This document shows positions 1 to 5,520 of a DNA stretch of 5,520 bases, piece after piece. The first letter of the stretch is position 1, and the number at the start of each line of letters is the position of its first letter. This DNA is from Ferruginibacter sp. (lineage in GTDB: Bacteria > Bacteroidota > Bacteroidia > Chitinophagales > Chitinophagaceae). Location of the stretch: the NCBI GenBank assembly GCA_025362765.1, contig JANYFI010000550.1, forward strand, positions 1 through 5,520. The letters run 5' to 3'. Below the pieces are notes generated by a model. The model was not told where the DNA came from and did not search any database. It was given only the letters and a program-made list of their open reading frames with translations. The position numbers and the translations under genes are program-made.

Positions 1-322
1 CAGTCCTGTTTCCGTCAGCAAATAAAGCTGTCAGGGCCTGTAGCGTGTCTTTCAGGTTGCCGGAAGCTTCATCAAAAAAAGTATCCTTGCTTTTTTTAGA
101 TGCTTTATTGTCTGTAGACTTTTTTATACCTGCTTTAACCAATTCAAGCTCATCAAAAAATACCGGAATACTTTTTTCGTAAAAAGAATTGATTGCTTCT
201 ATGCTTATCAGGAGATCTTCATATTCAGCTATGAGGTCGTTGATCTCTTTTACATTTTCCAATGTATGTCTTCTCGGTATGCGGTTATATAAGTCCGTTA
301 ACGCTGCTGTTGTTGAGTTCAT
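1..322 (-). CDS. Hypothetical helix-rich protein, N-terminal 107 residues (3' end beyond the window)
   Basis: The reading frame is open from an ATG at 322 to the left edge, giving 107 codons plus one base. The protein starts MNSTTAALTDLYNRIPRRHT. An in-frame TAA lies a few codons upstream and no other start falls between, so this start is well fixed. The visible part is soluble and charged, with no signal peptide or membrane segment. Residues about 20-66 are rich in E, L, I and K in a pattern suggesting amphipathic helix or coiled coil. A lysine/serine-rich linker follows (about 66-80, KSTDNKASKKSKD), then another probable helix (about 84-102). I do not recognise the family. There is no Shine-Dalgarno sequence, as is usual in Bacteroidota, but a perfect -7 promoter box lies just upstream. 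The gene is transcribed away from everything else in the window. That it is a real gene rests on the long open frame, sensible amino-acid composition and the promoter. Confidence 0.75.
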   Translation of the reverse strand, partial: MNSTTAALTDLYNRIPRRHTLENVKEINDLIAEYEDLLISIEAINSFYEKSIPVFFDELELVKAGIKKSTDNKASKKSKDTFFDEASGNLKDTLQALTALFADGNRT

Positions 323-343
323 GTATGGATAGAATGTTTAAAA

Positions 344-351
344 CAAATGTA
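344..351 (-). promoter_or_regulatory. Bacteroidota -7 promoter box for the minus-strand gene ending at 322
   Basis: Read on the minus strand, the octamer is TACATTTG, an exact match to the Bacteroidota -7 consensus TAnnTTTG recognised by the primary sigma factor. It lies 21 bases upstream of the ATG at 322, implying a short leader of roughly 15 bases. No convincing TTTG -33 element sits at the expected distance; the nearest candidate is only a weak GTTC. The match and position are seen directly. Promoter activity is inferred. Confidence 0.5.
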
Positions 352-618
352 CGGTAAACAATATCAGTGTGAACATGCATACCGCCAATGAAATGTCCGG
401 AACTTTTTTAATGCAGGTAAAGATAAACAACATCTTACAACGTAGCGGGTTTGCGCATTATAACAACTTCCTTTCCCGGTATTTGCAATCTATTTTTTTG
501 ATACTGTTAAGAACGACGGATTTTAAAAATATTTTCAGCTTGCGCTTGTGGTAAATAATCAATATCTTTCATAAGTTATTTGTTCAATAAATTGCCTAAT
601 GCCAAATCATGCTGTATG

Positions 619-656
619 AAAAAAGACGGTCGCCTGTAGGCGGCCCCACATCTTTT
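619..656 (-). terminator. Candidate intrinsic terminator, best read on the minus strand
   Basis: GGTCGCC (628-634) pairs with GGCGGCC (639-645) around the four-base loop TGTA, forming a 7-bp stem with one G-T wobble. On the minus strand the stem is followed at once by GTCTTTTTT, a classic intrinsic terminator tail. On the plus strand the T-rich stretch TCTTTT (651-656) comes five bases after the stem, so termination in that direction is possible but weaker. The outer AAAAGA and TCTTTT arms can also pair, around an unequal internal loop. No minus-strand gene is visible to its right, so what it would terminate is unclear. Confidence 0.55.
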
Positions 657-775
657 GTTATCCTGATTTTTATTAACGCAACATGCTGAATTTTTTGTCA
701 ATGCAAAAATAACTGCAAAGATTTACCATGTAGAATAAGGAAACACTTCCCTATGTAAAAAGCAGTTGATATTAA

Positions 776-798
776 TACCAGTTAGTTTGCCGCTGGTA
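776..798. repeat. Short inverted repeat upstream of the DUF805 gene
   Basis: TACCAG (776-781) and CTGGTA (793-798) are perfect 6-bp inverted arms around an 11-base spacer. The spacer contains TTAGTTTG, one mismatch from the -7 consensus. An operator overlapping a promoter for the gene at 909 would look like this, but arms this short can arise by chance and the leader would be about 115 bases long. Confidence 0.2.
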
Positions 799-908
799 AC
801 TTAGCAGCATTATTTTATTGGTATAGCAATGTTTCTCAGCACAGTAAAGAAGGTGAAGACTGAAAATTAGTAAACCTTAATTTTTAATAAAACCTAAAAC
901 AAACCAAC

Positions 909-1358
909 ATGCAAAACTACGAATCAAACTACAACATGATCGACTGGTGGAAAAAAGCAGTCCTAAAAAACTATGCAAATTTTGATGGCAGGGCAAGGCG
1001 GGCAGAATACTGGTATTTTGCTTTATTTAACATGCTACTGCTTATTCCTTTTTACGTCATTGCATTAATAGGAACGCTAAAAGGTGCCACTGGCTTTGCA
1101 TTGCTGGGGTGGGCAGTTTATATTGTCCTTGCGCTGGGTACATTTATTCCTTCATTGGCCGCAGGTGTCAGGCGCTTACATGATCTCAATAAAAGCGGAT
1201 GGTATTATTTTATCGTGCTGATACCTTTTATCGGCGTCATCATTTTATTGGTATGGTTCTTTACAGATGGGGACAGGCACGCCAACAATTACGGAGACGA
1301 CCCTAAAAATCCGGCCGGGCCCGAGTTTGATTTTGAAAAAAGTGCCGTCATCAGTTAA
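909..1358 (+). CDS. DUF805 family small inner-membrane protein
   Basis: This 149-residue protein has the hallmarks of the DUF805 family (YhaH-like). They are WW..AVLKNYANFDGRARRAEYWYFALFN near the N-terminus (residues 13-41), P.LAAGVRRLHDLNKSGW before the last helix (81-98), IPFIGVIILL (105-114), and a polar tail with GD..ANNYGDDP (121-132). Three membrane segments are visible at about 37-56, 63-85 and 99-118. The length fits the family, which usually has 110-160 residues. The family is widespread in the bacterial inner membrane and its biochemical function is not established. The ATG at 909 is used here. A second in-frame ATG at 936 would give MIDWWKKAVLKNYANF, which is closer to how I recall many relatives beginning, so the first nine residues are uncertain. 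Neither start has a Shine-Dalgarno sequence. The gene stands alone, followed 31 bases later by a strong terminator. Confidence 0.93.
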   Translation: MQNYESNYNMIDWWKKAVLKNYANFDGRARRAEYWYFALFNMLLLIPFYVIALIGTLKGATGFALLGWAVYIVLALGTFIPSLAAGVRRLHDLNKSGWYYFIVLIPFIGVIILLVWFFTDGDRHANNYGDDPKNPAGPEFDFEKSAVIS

Positions 1359-1389
1359 TTACACAACATTATTCAGGTATAACCTTATC

Positions 1390-1431
1390 AAAAAATCCTT
1401 CTCACTTTTAAAACAGGGAGAAGGGTTTTTT
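1390..1431 (+). terminator. Strong intrinsic terminator of the DUF805 gene
   Basis: AAAAAATCCTTCTC (1390-1403) pairs with GAGAAGGGTTTTTT (1418-1431) around a 14-base loop. The core is a perfect CCTTCTC/GAGAAGG stem plus a G-T wobble, extended by six A-T pairs so that the T-tract forms the distal arm. It begins 31 bases after the DUF805 stop. The A-tract on the left arm means it could also act on the minus strand. Confidence 0.88.
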
Positions 1432-1564
1432 ATGTTACACCTAGCTCCGAAACTGCTGGATAGTGTGGACGATACTATCAATCGGACATACCAACAGGTG
1501 GATAGTTTATAGGCAATTTGCAGGAGATTAGATAATAATTTTCGGTAAATGTTGTTATATGGTA

Positions 1565-1590
1565 TTCATAAAACTGTTACCTTTTATGAA
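1565..1590. repeat. Perfect 9-bp inverted repeat before the secreted-protein gene
   Basis: TTCATAAAA (1565-1573) and TTTTATGAA (1582-1590) are perfect inverted arms around the 8-base spacer CTGTTACC. The repeat ends 31 bases before the ATG at 1622. Its outer context, GGT at 1561-1563 and ACC at 1597-1599, could extend the pairing around an unequal bulge. The position suits an operator or a leader hairpin. It is AT-rich with no following T-tract, so a terminator is unlikely. The repeat is seen directly; any role is inferred. Confidence 0.4.
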
Positions 1591-1621
1591 ATGATAACCA
1601 TTCGCCCTAATCTTATCTGCT

Positions 1622-2461
1622 ATGAAAAATATTTTACTCCTATTTGTCTGCATTTTCATTTTATATCCGGCCTTTGCCCAAAAACGTTGCATATACCCGG
1701 CATGCGAAGTTGATTTTTTAAAGAATAAATTATACATTGTACAAACAGGACAGTTCCGTTTTGACAGTGCGTTAAAAGTAGCGGTTACGGAAGAATGGAC
1801 CGTGTCCCCGGTGGGTGGCTACATTACCAAAACAGCCTTTGATGCAATGAAAAGGCTGGAGGGAAATTCGTTCCTGGAACCTGCCAAATACAATTGGTAT
1901 ATTCCCAAAAGCCCCAGTGAGCGGGAAGAACACGGCGCATGCGTACTTAATTTTTTTGAAGGGCATACTGTTTATCCAAGTGCGTACATCAATTATGAAA
2001 GCATCGACTTGCTGGAAGGATATCCGGCTGACACATTTGACGCTACTATTTACCGGTTGAAACTCATTATTCGTGGCCGTAACAATTATTACAAAGATCA
2101 CAGTACAAAAAATATTTCTCACAAAAGTAATGAGCTGAGTGTGTTAAAAAGAAAAATACTGTTGATTAATGAGAAGGATATTCACAATGCAGATAGCACC
2201 AACAATTTGTATGAACCGGATGCTTTTGCACAGTATCATTACAAAATTGAAATGTCTACTGCGAAAAAAATTGAAGCCATTATACAATCGAAAGATAGTA
2301 ACTACGTACTGGCTGTGAGGCTGGTGAGCGATTTAGGGTCAGGTGTTTTTTTGTTTAATGTTGCCACTGGAGTATCATTGGGCAACTTGAGGACAAAAGA
2401 CAGCCCAAGTGCTATTTGTATTAAAGACGTGGAGGTGCTGGAGCAAAAAATCAGCGAATAG
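1622..2461 (+). CDS. Secreted protein with signal peptide, function unknown
   Basis: This 279-residue protein begins with a clear type I signal peptide: MKN, a hydrophobic core ILLLFVCIFILYPAF, and a probable signal peptidase cut after AFA at residue 19, before Q20. There is no lipobox, so it should be released to the periplasm or outside rather than lipidated. The mature part has no further membrane segment and carries a cysteine pair close to its N-terminus (C23 and C28, CIYPAC), which could form a small disulfide loop. C107 and C266 are also present. I do not recognise a domain. The C-terminal part (about 205-260) alternates short hydrophobic and charged runs, as in a mixed alpha/beta fold. 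The signal peptide fixes the start at 1622. There is no Shine-Dalgarno sequence, and the spacer before the next gene is 216 bases, so it is probably transcribed alone. It ends with TAG at 2459-2461. Confidence 0.85.
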   Translation: MKNILLLFVCIFILYPAFAQKRCIYPACEVDFLKNKLYIVQTGQFRFDSALKVAVTEEWTVSPVGGYITKTAFDAMKRLEGNSFLEPAKYNWYIPKSPSEREEHGACVLNFFEGHTVYPSAYINYESIDLLEGYPADTFDATIYRLKLIIRGRNNYYKDHSTKNISHKSNELSVLKRKILLINEKDIHNADSTNNLYEPDAFAQYHYKIEMSTAKKIEAIIQSKDSNYVLAVRLVSDLGSGVFLFNVATGVSLGNLRTKDSPSAICIKDVEVLEQKISE

Positions 2462-2494
2462 GAATTTCACTTTTTGTAACCATTGCATTTTAAA

Positions 2495-2578
2495 AGCAGC
2501 GTTGTCCAATTAATTAATTCCATTCTATATTTAATCTTGTCAAATACCTATAAATTGATAGCGCTGCTGAAGTTTTTT
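2495..2578 (+). terminator. Possible long-loop terminator after the secreted-protein gene
   Basis: AGCAGCG (2495-2501) is perfectly complementary to CGCTGCT (2562-2568), and a T6 tract (2573-2578) follows four bases later. The GC-rich arms stand out in very AT-rich DNA and lie just after the stop at 2461. The loop is about 60 bases, far longer than in a usual intrinsic terminator, so this is only a candidate. It could equally be a leader structure of the next gene or chance. Confidence 0.3.
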
Positions 2579-2623
2579 AAATATGACACTTTGTTATATC
2601 TGTAAAATGTTTGATAATATTTC

Positions 2624-2631
2624 TATATTTG
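2624..2631 (+). promoter_or_regulatory. Bacteroidota -7 promoter box for the GH63-type hydrolase gene
   Basis: TATATTTG matches the Bacteroidota -7 consensus TAnnTTTG exactly and lies 46 bases upstream of the TTG start at 2678, implying a leader of about 40 bases. TTTG copies occur at 2610-2613 and 2590-2593. Neither has the roughly 20-base spacing expected for a -33 element, so the promoter is supported by one half only. Confidence 0.5.
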
Positions 2632-2677
2632 GTAGTATTGTTATTAAAATCGTTATAGTAAAAAATAATAAAACATA

Positions 2678-5287
2678 TTGGGTAATATAGAAAATGACCG
2701 ACTATCCAATTCTTCCAACAATAAAAACTGGAAAAGCTGGGGACCATATATATCAGAAAGGCAATGGGGTACCGTTAGGGAAGATTATAGCGGAGAAGGA
2801 AATACCTGGAACTTTATCAACCATGATCTTGCCCGCAGTTACGCATATCGCTGGGGCGAAGATGCGATTGGGGGATTTTGTGATAGCGACCAGGTATTGT
2901 GTCTGGCGCCTGCTTTCTGGAACGGGAAAGATGCTATATTGAAAGAACGGCTTTTTGGACTAACCAATGGCGAAGGCAATCATGGCGAAGACGTGAAGGA
3001 ATTATATTTTCACCTGGATTCTTCGCCCACACATTCGTACTGCAAATTTTTATACAAATACCCGCAGCAGGCTTTTCCTTATAACGAATTATTACAGCAA
3101 AACAAAAAGGATAGACTTAGCCCTGAATATGAATTACTTGACACAGGCATCTTCAGCAGTAATCGATATTTTGATTGTTATATTGAATATGCCAAAGGCG
3201 AGATCAATGATATACTGATGAAGATAACGGTGCATAACCGTGGGCCCGAAACTGCTCCTATTCATGTGCTGCCGCATCTGTGGTTTCGTAATTTCTGGAA
3301 ACACAATGCCCGGTTTAGCAAACCCAATATTGTATCGGTATCGCACAATTGCCTGCAAACAAGTTCATCCCGCAATGGTAATTTTTTTTTCTATCATGAA
3401 GGCGGCGAGCAATTGTTTTGCGACAACGAAACCAACAACCAGCGGATGTATCACCGGCCGAATGATACTCCTTTTGTGAAAGATGGTATCAACAATTATG
3501 TGGTCAATAAAGAAGATACTATTAACGCTGAAAAGGAAGGTACCAAAGCCGCTGTGTGGTTAAAAGCAACCATTAAAGCCGGTGAATCAAAAACTTTTAA
3601 AGTAAGATTAAGTAAAAGAAGCATCGAAGATCCATGGGCCGCCTTTGAAGAAATAGTAGTCCAACGCCAGGCAGAAACAGACCGCTATTATGCCCAGCTT
3701 GCACCAAAAAGTCTCTCAACTTCGCAAAAAGGATTGTTACGCAGTGCCATGGGCGGGCTGCTTTGGACAAAGCAATTCTATTACCTCGATGTGTACAAAT
3801 GGCTGTTTGGCGAACCCAATGAAACACCCCCTTTTCGAAAACACAAGCGAAACAACGACTGGCAGCACCTTACCTGCAGGAATATTATTTCGATGCCCGA
3901 TAAATGGGAATATCCCTGGTTTGCCGCCTGGGATCTTGCCTTTCATGCCGCCACTTTTGTTCACATTGATCCGGTTTTTGCCAAACAACAATTGTCGCTG
4001 GTATTGAGGGAATATTATATGCATCCGAACGGACAAATTCCCGCCTATGAATGGAATTTCAGCGACGTGAACCCGCCCGTACATGCCTGGAGTGTTTGGT
4101 ATGTATACGAAGCAGATAAGAAAAAAACAGGGGTGGCTGACTTGGATTTTTTGGAAAGAACTTTCCAGAAATTGCTAATGAATTTTACCTGGTGGGTGAA
4201 CCAAAAGGACGCCAATGGTACAGATATTTTTGAGGGTGGATTTTTGGGGTTGGATAATATCGGCATCTTCGACCGGAACCACATGCCCCCTGGCATTAAG
4301 AAATTACAACAGGCTGATGGCACCAGTTGGATGGCTATGTACGCTATCAATATGTTGCGTATTTCGCTGGAACTGGCACAGCACAACAAGGCTTACGAAG
4401 AATCGGCGGCAAAATTTTTCCGGCATTTCCTAAACATTGGCTGGGCCATGCACCATATCGGCAAAAAAGATATTTCACTGTGGGATGAGGAGGATGCCTT
4501 TTATTATGACGCCATCCAGTTTGAAAACGGCACCAGTCAGCGGTTAAAAATCCGCTCCCTCGTCGGGATCATTCCCTTACTGGCTGTTGAAATAATGCAT
4601 AAGAGCATTTTTGAACACCTTCGTGAATTTAATACCCGGCTGGAAGTGATCAGGCTTACCAGGCCGGATCTAACCCGGATCATTTCCGACATTGAAAAAA
4701 GAAACAAAGATGGCAATTACCTTTTTGCCATCATGGTAGGCGACCGGTTGGAACACCTGTTAAAAAGGTTGCTGGATGAAGCGGAATTTTTATCGGACTA
4801 TGGTATCCGCTCTCTCTCGAAATGCTACCAGGATAAGCCCTACACTTTTGGTTACCAGGGCGGCAATTACAGTATCCAATATGAACCCGGAGAAAGCTCC
4901 AGCTCCATGTTTGGCGGCAACTCCAACTGGCGGGGCCCTATCTGGTTTCCATTAAACTACCTTATCATTCAGGCGCTCAGAAAATATTATGAATATTATG
5001 GGGATACATACACTTATGAGTTTCCGGCTAAATCAGGCAACAAACTAAACCTGAAGCAGATTGCCAATGAACTCACCAAAAGGCTGCTGAAGATTTTTGA
5101 AAAAAATGAACAAGGAAAGTTTCAGTACCATGCGGCCAATCAACCCGAATGGGCCGCTGATGAGTTTAAAGACCACCACCTTTTTTATGAATTTTTTCAC
5201 GGAGATACGGGCCAGGGCCTGGGAGCTTCCCATCAAACAGGCTGGACGGCTTTAATTGCTAATTTATTACTGGAGATGGATGAGTAA
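2678..5287 (+). CDS. GH63/MGH1-like glycoside hydrolase ('glucosidase'), cytoplasmic
   Basis: This 869-residue protein belongs to the large bacterial and fungal glucosidase-like family related to GH63 and mannosylglycerate hydrolase. Diagnostic blocks are WGPYISERQWGTVREDYS (21-38), ERLFGLTNGEGNHGEDVKE (90-108), LPHLWFRNFW (198-207), WFAAWDLAFH (414-423), EGGFLGLDNIGIFDR (519-533), GGNSNWRGPIWFPLNYL and GLGASHQTGWTALIANLL (847-864). A beta-rich N-terminal part (about 20-320) precedes an (alpha/alpha)6-barrel region (about 345-865). GH63 enzymes are inverting and use an Asp acid and a Glu base. By position, D526 (LGLDN) and E838 (FYEFFHGDTG) are the likely pair, which is my inference. Known relatives cleave glucosides such as mannosyl- or glucosylglycerate or glucosylated oligosaccharides; the substrate here is unknown. 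At 869 residues it is about twice the length of the compact mannosylglycerate hydrolases but normal for this long clade. There is no signal peptide, so it should be cytoplasmic. TTG at 2678 is the only start between an upstream in-frame TAA (2669-2671) and the first conserved block. Confidence 0.92.
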   Translation: MGNIENDRLSNSSNNKNWKSWGPYISERQWGTVREDYSGEGNTWNFINHDLARSYAYRWGEDAIGGFCDSDQVLCLAPAFWNGKDAILKERLFGLTNGEGNHGEDVKELYFHLDSSPTHSYCKFLYKYPQQAFPYNELLQQNKKDRLSPEYELLDTGIFSSNRYFDCYIEYAKGEINDILMKITVHNRGPETAPIHVLPHLWFRNFWKHNARFSKPNIVSVSHNCLQTSSSRNGNFFFYHEGGEQLFCDNETNNQRMYHRPNDTPFVKDGINNYVVNKEDTINAEKEGTKAAVWLKATIKAGESKTFKVRLSKRSIEDPWAAFEEIVVQRQAETDRYYAQLAPKSLSTSQKGLLRSAMGGLLWTKQFYYLDVYKWLFGEPNETPPFRKHKRNNDWQHLTCRNIISMPDKWEYPWFAAWDLAFHAATFVHIDPVFAKQQLSLVLREYYMHPNGQIPAYEWNFSDVNPPVHAWSVWYVYEADKKKTGVADLDFLERTFQKLLMNFTWWVNQKDANGTDIFEGGFLGLDNIGIFDRNHMPPGIKKLQQADGTSWMAMYAINMLRISLELAQHNKAYEESAAKFFRHFLNIGWAMHHIGKKDISLWDEEDAFYYDAIQFENGTSQRLKIRSLVGIIPLLAVEIMHKSIFEHLREFNTRLEVIRLTRPDLTRIISDIEKRNKDGNYLFAIMVGDRLEHLLKRLLDEAEFLSDYGIRSLSKCYQDKPYTFGYQGGNYSIQYEPGESSSSMFGGNSNWRGPIWFPLNYLIIQALRKYYEYYGDTYTYEFPAKSGNKLNLKQIANELTKRLLKIFEKNEQGKFQYHAANQPEWAADEFKDHHLFYEFFHGDTGQGLGASHQTGWTALIANLLLEMDE

Positions 5288-5415
5288 TCAGGTGAATAAA
5301 GTTTTTGTTTCACTTATATGAGGCAGCCTAAATATTGGGTTGACAAGTTAAGATTTATAGAGGGGCATTTCAATTTGCAGGATACATAAACAATATTGGC
5401 ATTGAGATAGAAATT

Positions 5416-5455
5416 GCGTGATATAGGTTGTTCAGCCAATAGCTATACTTCACGC
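5416..5455. repeat. Long imperfect hairpin downstream of the hydrolase gene
   Basis: Three successive stems can stack. GCGTGA (5416-5421) pairs with TCACGC (5450-5455), TATAG (5422-5426) with CTATA (5443-5447), and GTTG (5427-5430) with CAAT (5437-5440), around a six-base loop. This gives about 15 base pairs with two 2-base bulges (CT and AG), both on the 3' side. No T-tract follows, so it is not a standard terminator. The rest of 5288-5520 shows no gene and no clear intrinsic terminator for the hydrolase, so the hairpin might mark a transcript end, a processed RNA or a palindromic repeat element. Confidence 0.4.
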
Positions 5456-5520
5456 CGCATAAGAATGTGCAATATTGTTATCAAAGAACTGAAATTTAAG
5501 GGTCAATAATTTGTGTAGTT

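Larger units (their letters stand above)
323..908. other. Long non-coding spacer between divergently oriented genes
   Basis: These 586 bases separate the minus-strand gene ending at 322 from the plus-strand DUF805 gene starting at 909. The only open frame above 60 codons (369-554, plus) has a composition and context that do not suggest a protein. The stretch contains the minus-strand promoter box at 344-351, a GC-rich hairpin with a T-tract at 619-656, a minus-strand TAnnTTTG match at 704-711 and a 6-bp inverted repeat at 776-798. I see no tRNA or rRNA and no riboswitch motif that I recognise. The DUF805 promoter should lie near the right end, but only imperfect -7 matches are present (TTAGTTTG at 782-789 and TAATTTTT at 878-885). 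Confidence 0.7.

Noticed and set aside
369..554. A 61-codon plus-strand open frame in the left spacer
   Set aside because: Composition looks random, no start context or promoter fits, no recognisable motif is present, and short frames of this size are expected in AT-rich spacers.
1459..1506. GATAGT/ACTATC inverted repeat and two TGGATAGT copies after the DUF805 terminator
   Set aside because: Short motifs with no match to a known element and no promoter at suitable spacing; compatible with chance.
1267..1512. An 81-codon plus-strand frame overlapping the end of the DUF805 gene
   Set aside because: It starts inside the DUF805 gene in another frame and reads straight through the strong terminator at 1390-1431.
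2607..2690. A short plus-strand frame from an ATG at 2607 to TAG at 2688-2690, just before the hydrolase start
   Set aside because: It is under 30 codons, spans the -7 promoter box at 2624-2631 and has no ribosome binding site; a leader peptide is not supported.
3134..4389. Several minus-strand frames of 74-115 codons inside the hydrolase gene
   Set aside because: They are antisense shadows of a well-conserved coding region, with no motifs or start context of their own.
5288..5345. GTGAA/TTCAC hairpin and a TTGACA-like -35 box after the hydrolase stop
   Set aside because: The hairpin has only five pairs with no T-tract after it, and the TTGACA has no -10 at proper spacing and is not the usual Bacteroidota promoter type.
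1514..5382. A 12-base direct repeat CAATTTGCAGGA at 1514-1525 and 5371-5382, each with TTTATAG a little upstream
   Set aside because: A 12-base match is about what chance gives in 5.5 kb, and the spacing between the two shared parts differs (1 versus 10 bases).
5389..5479. A 10-bp inverted repeat, AACAATATTG and CAATATTGTT, in the right spacer
   Set aside because: The core CAATATTG is itself palindromic and AT-rich, so the two copies carry little information.

Overview
The window looks like ordinary chromosome from a member of the Bacteroidota, most likely a Chitinophagaceae-type soil or freshwater bacterium. The evidence is AT-rich DNA, starts with A-rich leaders and no Shine-Dalgarno sequence, two exact matches to the Bacteroidota -7 promoter element (TAnnTTTG) upstream of genes, and the style of the proteins. 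The phylum call is fairly safe. The family call is an inference from protein flavour only.

Layout. Positions 1-322 hold the 5' part of a minus-strand gene for an unrecognised, helix-rich soluble protein that runs off the left edge. Positions 323-908 are a long non-coding stretch with a strong GC-rich hairpin that works best as a minus-strand terminator, although no minus-strand gene precedes it. Positions 909-1358 encode a small DUF805 inner-membrane protein, closed by a very clear intrinsic terminator. After a spacer carrying a perfect 9-bp inverted repeat, 1622-2461 encode a secreted protein with a signal peptide and no recognised function. A second spacer holds a possible long-loop terminator and a -7 promoter box. 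It leads to the main gene, 2678-5287, an 869-residue cytoplasmic glycoside hydrolase of the GH63/MGH1-like type that starts with TTG. The last 233 bases are non-coding and contain a long imperfect hairpin.

The genes do not look like an operon. Each has its own spacer of more than 200 bases, about 1.3 kb of the 5.5 kb is non-coding, and no gene product obviously depends on another. Apart from the glycoside hydrolase and the DUF805 protein, function cannot be assigned from sequence alone. I see no mobile element, CRISPR array, tRNA, rRNA or defence-like cluster, and nothing that clearly amounts to a new system. The best leads are the orphan terminator with a possible small RNA, the hairpin at 5416-5455, the T9 tract inside the hydrolase gene, and the unassigned secreted protein.
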